NCBI GenBank assembly: GCA_949948825.1
Contig: CATLIJ010000146.1
Location: 1-6,524, forward strand
Reading direction: 5' to 3'
Source of the DNA: an uncultured Clostridiaceae bacterium
GTDB taxonomy: Bacteria > Bacillota > Clostridia > Lachnospirales > Lachnospiraceae
DNA length: 6,524 bases
Below are positions 4,653 through 6,524 of this stretch, in pieces; the first letter of the stretch is position 1; every line of letters starts with the position of its first letter. Under the pieces are notes generated by a model. That model was not told where the DNA came from and ran no database searches. It saw only the letters and a program-made list of their open reading frames with translations. Position numbers and translations under genes: made by a program.

Positions 4653-6209
4653 GAGCGGAAATCCGACTTGAGAAAACTGAATACAAGACAGCTTGAGATG
4701 CATTTAAAGTCGGCCGTGGACGCGCTTACTCCCAATGTGCTTGACAGGATTGATTTTTCTGTTCCTCAGACAGAAGGGGCAGGGCAGGAGACACAGACTC
4801 AGGCCGCTATCCTTCGGCTTCAGCGCCGTATGCGCGGATTTGCGGCAGCGGCAGCGGCCTGCATCTGTCTGGTATTTATGGGGGGAGGAACCTTTCACTA
4901 CCATATGGAAAATAAACGGGTGGAATCTGTAATTGGCATTGATGTAAACCCCAGCATAGAGATTTCCATTAACCGGAAGGAGAGGGTGTTAGAGGCACGG
5001 GCTCTGAATGCAGAAGCGCAGATTATTATGGAAGACATGGACCTTGAAGGCGTGGACTTAAATGTTGCTGTCAATGCAGTAATTGGCTCTATGGTGACAC
5101 ATGGTTATCTGAATGACTTGGACAATGCAATTCTGGTGACAGTGACCAATGACAGTGTGAAGAAGGCCAGACAGCTGCGCTCCAGTGTGGTGGAGGACAT
5201 TGAACAGACTTTAAAGGCAAATCAGCTGAAGGCAGTGGTTTATGATCAACAGGTAATTGAAGACGAGGAGATGGAGGACCTTGCGCAGCAGTATGAGATT
5301 TCATATGGCAAGGCTTATTTTCTGAAGGAATTGATTGACCAGAATCCGGATCTGGATTTGGAGGATATGGAGGAATTGTCTTCTCTTACAATGGAGGAGA
5401 TTGCGAAAAAGATTGCGGAGAGCTCTTATGAGCTGGGAGAGCTGGCAGATCAGGCAAAGGAACAGAGTGAGCCGGAATCGGAAACTGCCAAGGCAGAGGA
5501 GATACCTGAGACCGAGCCAGTTACTGAGCCAGAGACTTCAGAGGCTGTCACAGAGCCGGAAAGCAGTTCAGCGGCGGCCACAGAGCCAGAGACCACTGCA
5601 AGGGAGCCGGAGACAACAGCAACTGCGGCGCCTGCAGCTTCTGAGGAGGAAACAGAGCCAGAGGAGGACATCTCGGATGAACCAGTGGAGATTGATTATG
5701 TGGATTATGAAGATGGTCTGGTTTATGTGTACTTTGCTGCCCGTGTCAGCTGGAAAAAGCCGTCAGTGGTTGTGCGGGATGAGGAGGGCAACTCCTATGC
5801 AGCTGTGATTGCAGAGACCTCCAGAACAGACTGTACTTTTGAAGTCAGCGGCCTTGAGGGAGGCAGGAGCTATATGTTTGTCCTGGGGGGCCTGACTCCG
5901 GCCGGCGCCAGTGAAGCGGTCACAGTGAAAGGGTATTTTGAGAAGCCGGACATTGCCCCGGAGATTGAGGAAGAGACAGACGAGGAGGAAGAGGGTACTA
6001 AGGAGAGGGAGACCACGGCAGCGGAGCACACGGAGCCAGAGGAAAGTCCCAAGTCACCGGAGTCTGCCCAACCGTCAGAAACAGATGAGCAGCCGGAGCC
6101 TGTCCGGTCTTGGGAGACAGCTCCTTTGACGGAAACCACCCGGTCTCCGGAAAGCCAGGAGGAGCAGCTTCCTTTGGAGGGGGAGACTGGTTCGGAGGAA
6201 GGAAAGTGA
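4650..6209 (+). CDS. Membrane anti-sigma factor with RsgI-like domain and extracellular sensor
   Basis: The predicted role is to hold the upstream ECF sigma factor at the membrane until an outside signal triggers proteolysis. The protein has 519 residues, from a GTG start. Residues 1-62 are cytosolic with a helical segment, LKSAVDALTPNVLDRI (19-34), but no HxxxCxxC zinc motif. A basic patch (Arg59-Arg62) precedes one membrane helix (63-81), so the rest is outside. Residues about 91-155 are an RsgI-like juxtamembrane domain with VIGIDVNPSIEISINR (94-109); the Asn100-Pro101 bond matches the self-cleavage site of RsgI proteins. A charged helical stretch follows (156-270), then an acidic Thr-Glu-Pro-Glu-rich linker (271-345), a predicted beta-sandwich (346-432) ending in SGLEGGRSYMFVLGG, which resembles fibronectin type III, and a second acidic tail (433-519). 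No sortase or wall-anchoring motif is seen at the end. Sigma partnership is inferred from adjacency. The ligand is unknown; RsgI proteins of cellulolytic clostridia end in carbohydrate-binding domains, but this domain is not one I recognise. Confidence 0.88.
   Translation: MERKSDLRKLNTRQLEMHLKSAVDALTPNVLDRIDFSVPQTEGAGQETQTQAAILRLQRRMRGFAAAAAACICLVFMGGGTFHYHMENKRVESVIGIDVNPSIEISINRKERVLEARALNAEAQIIMEDMDLEGVDLNVAVNAVIGSMVTHGYLNDLDNAILVTVTNDSVKKARQLRSSVVEDIEQTLKANQLKAVVYDQQVIEDEEMEDLAQQYEISYGKAYFLKELIDQNPDLDLEDMEELSSLTMEEIAKKIAESSYELGELADQAKEQSEPESETAKAEEIPETEPVTEPETSEAVTEPESSSAAATEPETTAREPETTATAAPAASEEETEPEEDISDEPVEIDYVDYEDGLVYVYFAARVSWKKPSVVVRDEEGNSYAAVIAETSRTDCTFEVSGLEGGRSYMFVLGGLTPAGASEAVTVKGYFEKPDIAPEIEEETDEEEEGTKERETTAAEHTEPEESPKSPESAQPSETDEQPEPVRSWETAPLTETTRSPESQEEQLPLEGETGSEEGK
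5460..5684 (+). repeat. Degenerate Thr-Glu-Pro-Glu coding repeat (acidic linker of the anti-sigma factor)
   Basis: This stretch codes for residues 271-345, almost only Glu, Pro, Thr, Ser and Ala. EPE or TEP units recur at residues 288, 292, 301, 311, 318 and 335, and one more lies in the C-terminal tail at 461. The closest pair, EPETTA at 312-317 and 319-324, uses different synonymous codons, so recent copying of identical DNA is not seen and the composition appears kept at protein level. It likely forms an extended spacer that carries the beta domain through the cell wall. Confidence 0.75.
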
Positions 6210-6210
6210 T

Positions 6211-6241
6211 GCTTTTGTGGCAATATGGCTACAAAAGCTTT
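6211..6241 (+). terminator. Possible intrinsic terminator after the anti-sigma gene
   Basis: GCTTTTGTGGC (6211-6221) and GCTACAAAAGC (6228-6238) form an 11-pair stem with one G-U pair and a 6-base loop, starting one base after the stop codon. Only TTT follows, so termination may be weak or the hairpin may mainly protect the 3' end of the mRNA. It is the only termination-like structure seen after the five-gene run and before the tRNA promoter. Confidence 0.55.
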
Positions 6242-6300
6242 GCTGTGCCGTGGATGGTCCATGAGTGGAAGATAGCCTTTCTTTGATTTCAGACCGTAGC

Positions 6301-6356
6301 GAATTTAGTAAAAGTTTTCAAAAAATAAAAAAGTTTGAAAAAGTTAAAAAAAGGGC
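6301..6356 (+). promoter_or_regulatory. A-tract region upstream of the tRNA promoter (UP element-like)
   Basis: This AT-rich stretch contains A-runs at 6310-6313, 6320-6325, 6327-6332, 6338-6342 and 6346-6352, several about one helix turn apart. The last one falls just ahead of the -35 box, where the RNA polymerase alpha subunit binds in UP elements. Such sequences commonly raise output of stable RNA promoters. The rest of the 193-base gap between the anti-sigma gene and the tRNA holds only the hairpin at 6211-6238 and no gene that I can support. Confidence 0.55.
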
Positions 6357-6385
6357 TTGACGAATTGGAGTGTATCCGTTATAAT
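6357..6385 (+). promoter_or_regulatory. SigA-type promoter for tRNA-Gln
   Basis: TTGACG (6357-6362) and TATAAT (6380-6385) are 17 bases apart, one mismatch from a perfect housekeeping promoter. The predicted start near 6392 leaves a leader of about 11 bases before the mature tRNA. Confidence 0.88.
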
Positions 6386-6402
6386 GAATATCGTTGTAGC
6401 GA

Positions 6403-6474
6403 TGGGCTATCGCCAAACGGTAAGGCAACGGACTCTGACTCCGTCATTTCAAGGTTCGAATCCTTGTAGCCCAG
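6403..6474 (+). tRNA. tRNA-Gln (anticodon CUG)
   Basis: All cloverleaf arms can be drawn. The acceptor stem pairs TGGGCTA (6403-6409) with TAGCCCA (6467-6473). The D arm is GCC/GGC with GG in its loop (6412-6426). The anticodon stem is ACGGA/TCCGT around CTCTGAC, with anticodon CTG at 6435-6437. The variable loop has five bases. The T arm is CAAGG/CCTTG around TTCGAAT. The anticodon reads CAG, hence glutamine. The U1-A72 pair and G discriminator (6474) fit bacterial tRNA-Gln, where U1-A72 is recognised by the GatCAB amidotransferase that makes Gln-tRNA from Glu-tRNA. The CCA end is not encoded and must be added. The gene stands alone, with its own promoter and terminator. Confidence 0.96.
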
Positions 6475-6483
6475 CTGGAAGAA

Positions 6484-6524
6484 AGGCAGAAAACACTGAT
6501 TGTACAGTGATTTCTGCCTCTTTT
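6484..6524 (+). terminator. Intrinsic terminator of the tRNA-Gln gene
   Basis: A nine-pair stem, AGGCAGAAA (6484-6492) with TTTCTGCCT (6511-6519), continues after one A-A mismatch into CACTG/CAGTG (6494-6498 and 6505-6509) around a six-base loop. CTTTT follows up to the window edge, so the T-run may be longer. It begins only ten bases after the tRNA, which makes the transcript a single-gene unit. Confidence 0.88.

Noticed and set aside
5335..5808. Arg/Gln/Ser-rich plus-strand frame inside the anti-sigma gene
   Set aside because: It is an out-of-frame reading of the Glu/Pro/Thr repeat region; the basic low-complexity product simply reflects GAG/CAG-rich codons.
5450..6262. Minus-strand Ser/Gly/Val-rich frames (5450-5671 and 5870-6262)
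   Set aside because: They are antisense to the acidic repeats; the apparent SGSV repeat mirrors the Glu-Pro-Glu codons and has no support of its own.
6403..6524. tRNA-Gln 3' end as an integration (att) site
   Set aside because: No integrase gene, direct repeat of the tRNA 3' end or foreign-looking DNA is visible; a normal terminator follows immediately.

Overview
This window looks like a chromosomal segment from a low-to-moderate GC Firmicute, most likely a Clostridia/Lachnospiraceae-type gut anaerobe. That rests on strong AGGAGG-type ribosome binding sites, SigA-like promoters with TATAAT -10 boxes, an RsgI-type anti-sigma factor, a PunA-type trimeric purine nucleoside phosphorylase, an 11-helix-type bacterial NSS transporter, and a tRNA-Gln with a U1-A72 pair and no encoded CCA. 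The genus is an inference. There is no phage, insertion sequence, CRISPR array or other clear sign of recent transfer.

Layout. At the left edge (1-326, minus strand) is the 5' part of a type I DAHP synthase gene, the first enzyme of the shikimate pathway. A compact divergent promoter region (327-520) separates it from a plus-strand run of five genes: purine nucleoside phosphorylase (521-1345), a sodium:amino-acid (NSS) symporter (1390-2748), a cation diffusion facilitator with a manganese-type metal site (2847-4025), an ECF sigma factor with a TTG start (4118-4645), and its membrane anti-sigma factor with a GTG start (4650-6209). The first two genes are 44 bp apart and probably cotranscribed. 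The gap before the CDF gene holds a G-U-rich hairpin that is not a terminator. The sigma/anti-sigma pair is separated by 4 bp, and the anti-sigma ribosome site lies in the end of the sigma gene. A hairpin directly after the anti-sigma stop may end the transcript. The right end holds a free-standing tRNA-Gln(CUG) gene with an A-tract upstream element, a near-consensus promoter and a strong intrinsic terminator.

The most interesting part is the sigma/anti-sigma module. The anti-sigma factor joins an unusual non-zinc cytoplasmic domain, one membrane helix, an RsgI-like juxtamembrane domain with the Asn-Pro bond where RsgI proteins cut themselves, a helical segment, an acidic Thr-Glu-Pro-Glu-rich linker, a predicted extracellular beta-sandwich, and a second acidic tail. 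It reads as a cell-surface sensor that releases an ECF sigma factor by proteolysis. Signal and regulon cannot be read from this window. The other genes are metabolic and transport genes with no evident functional link to it.
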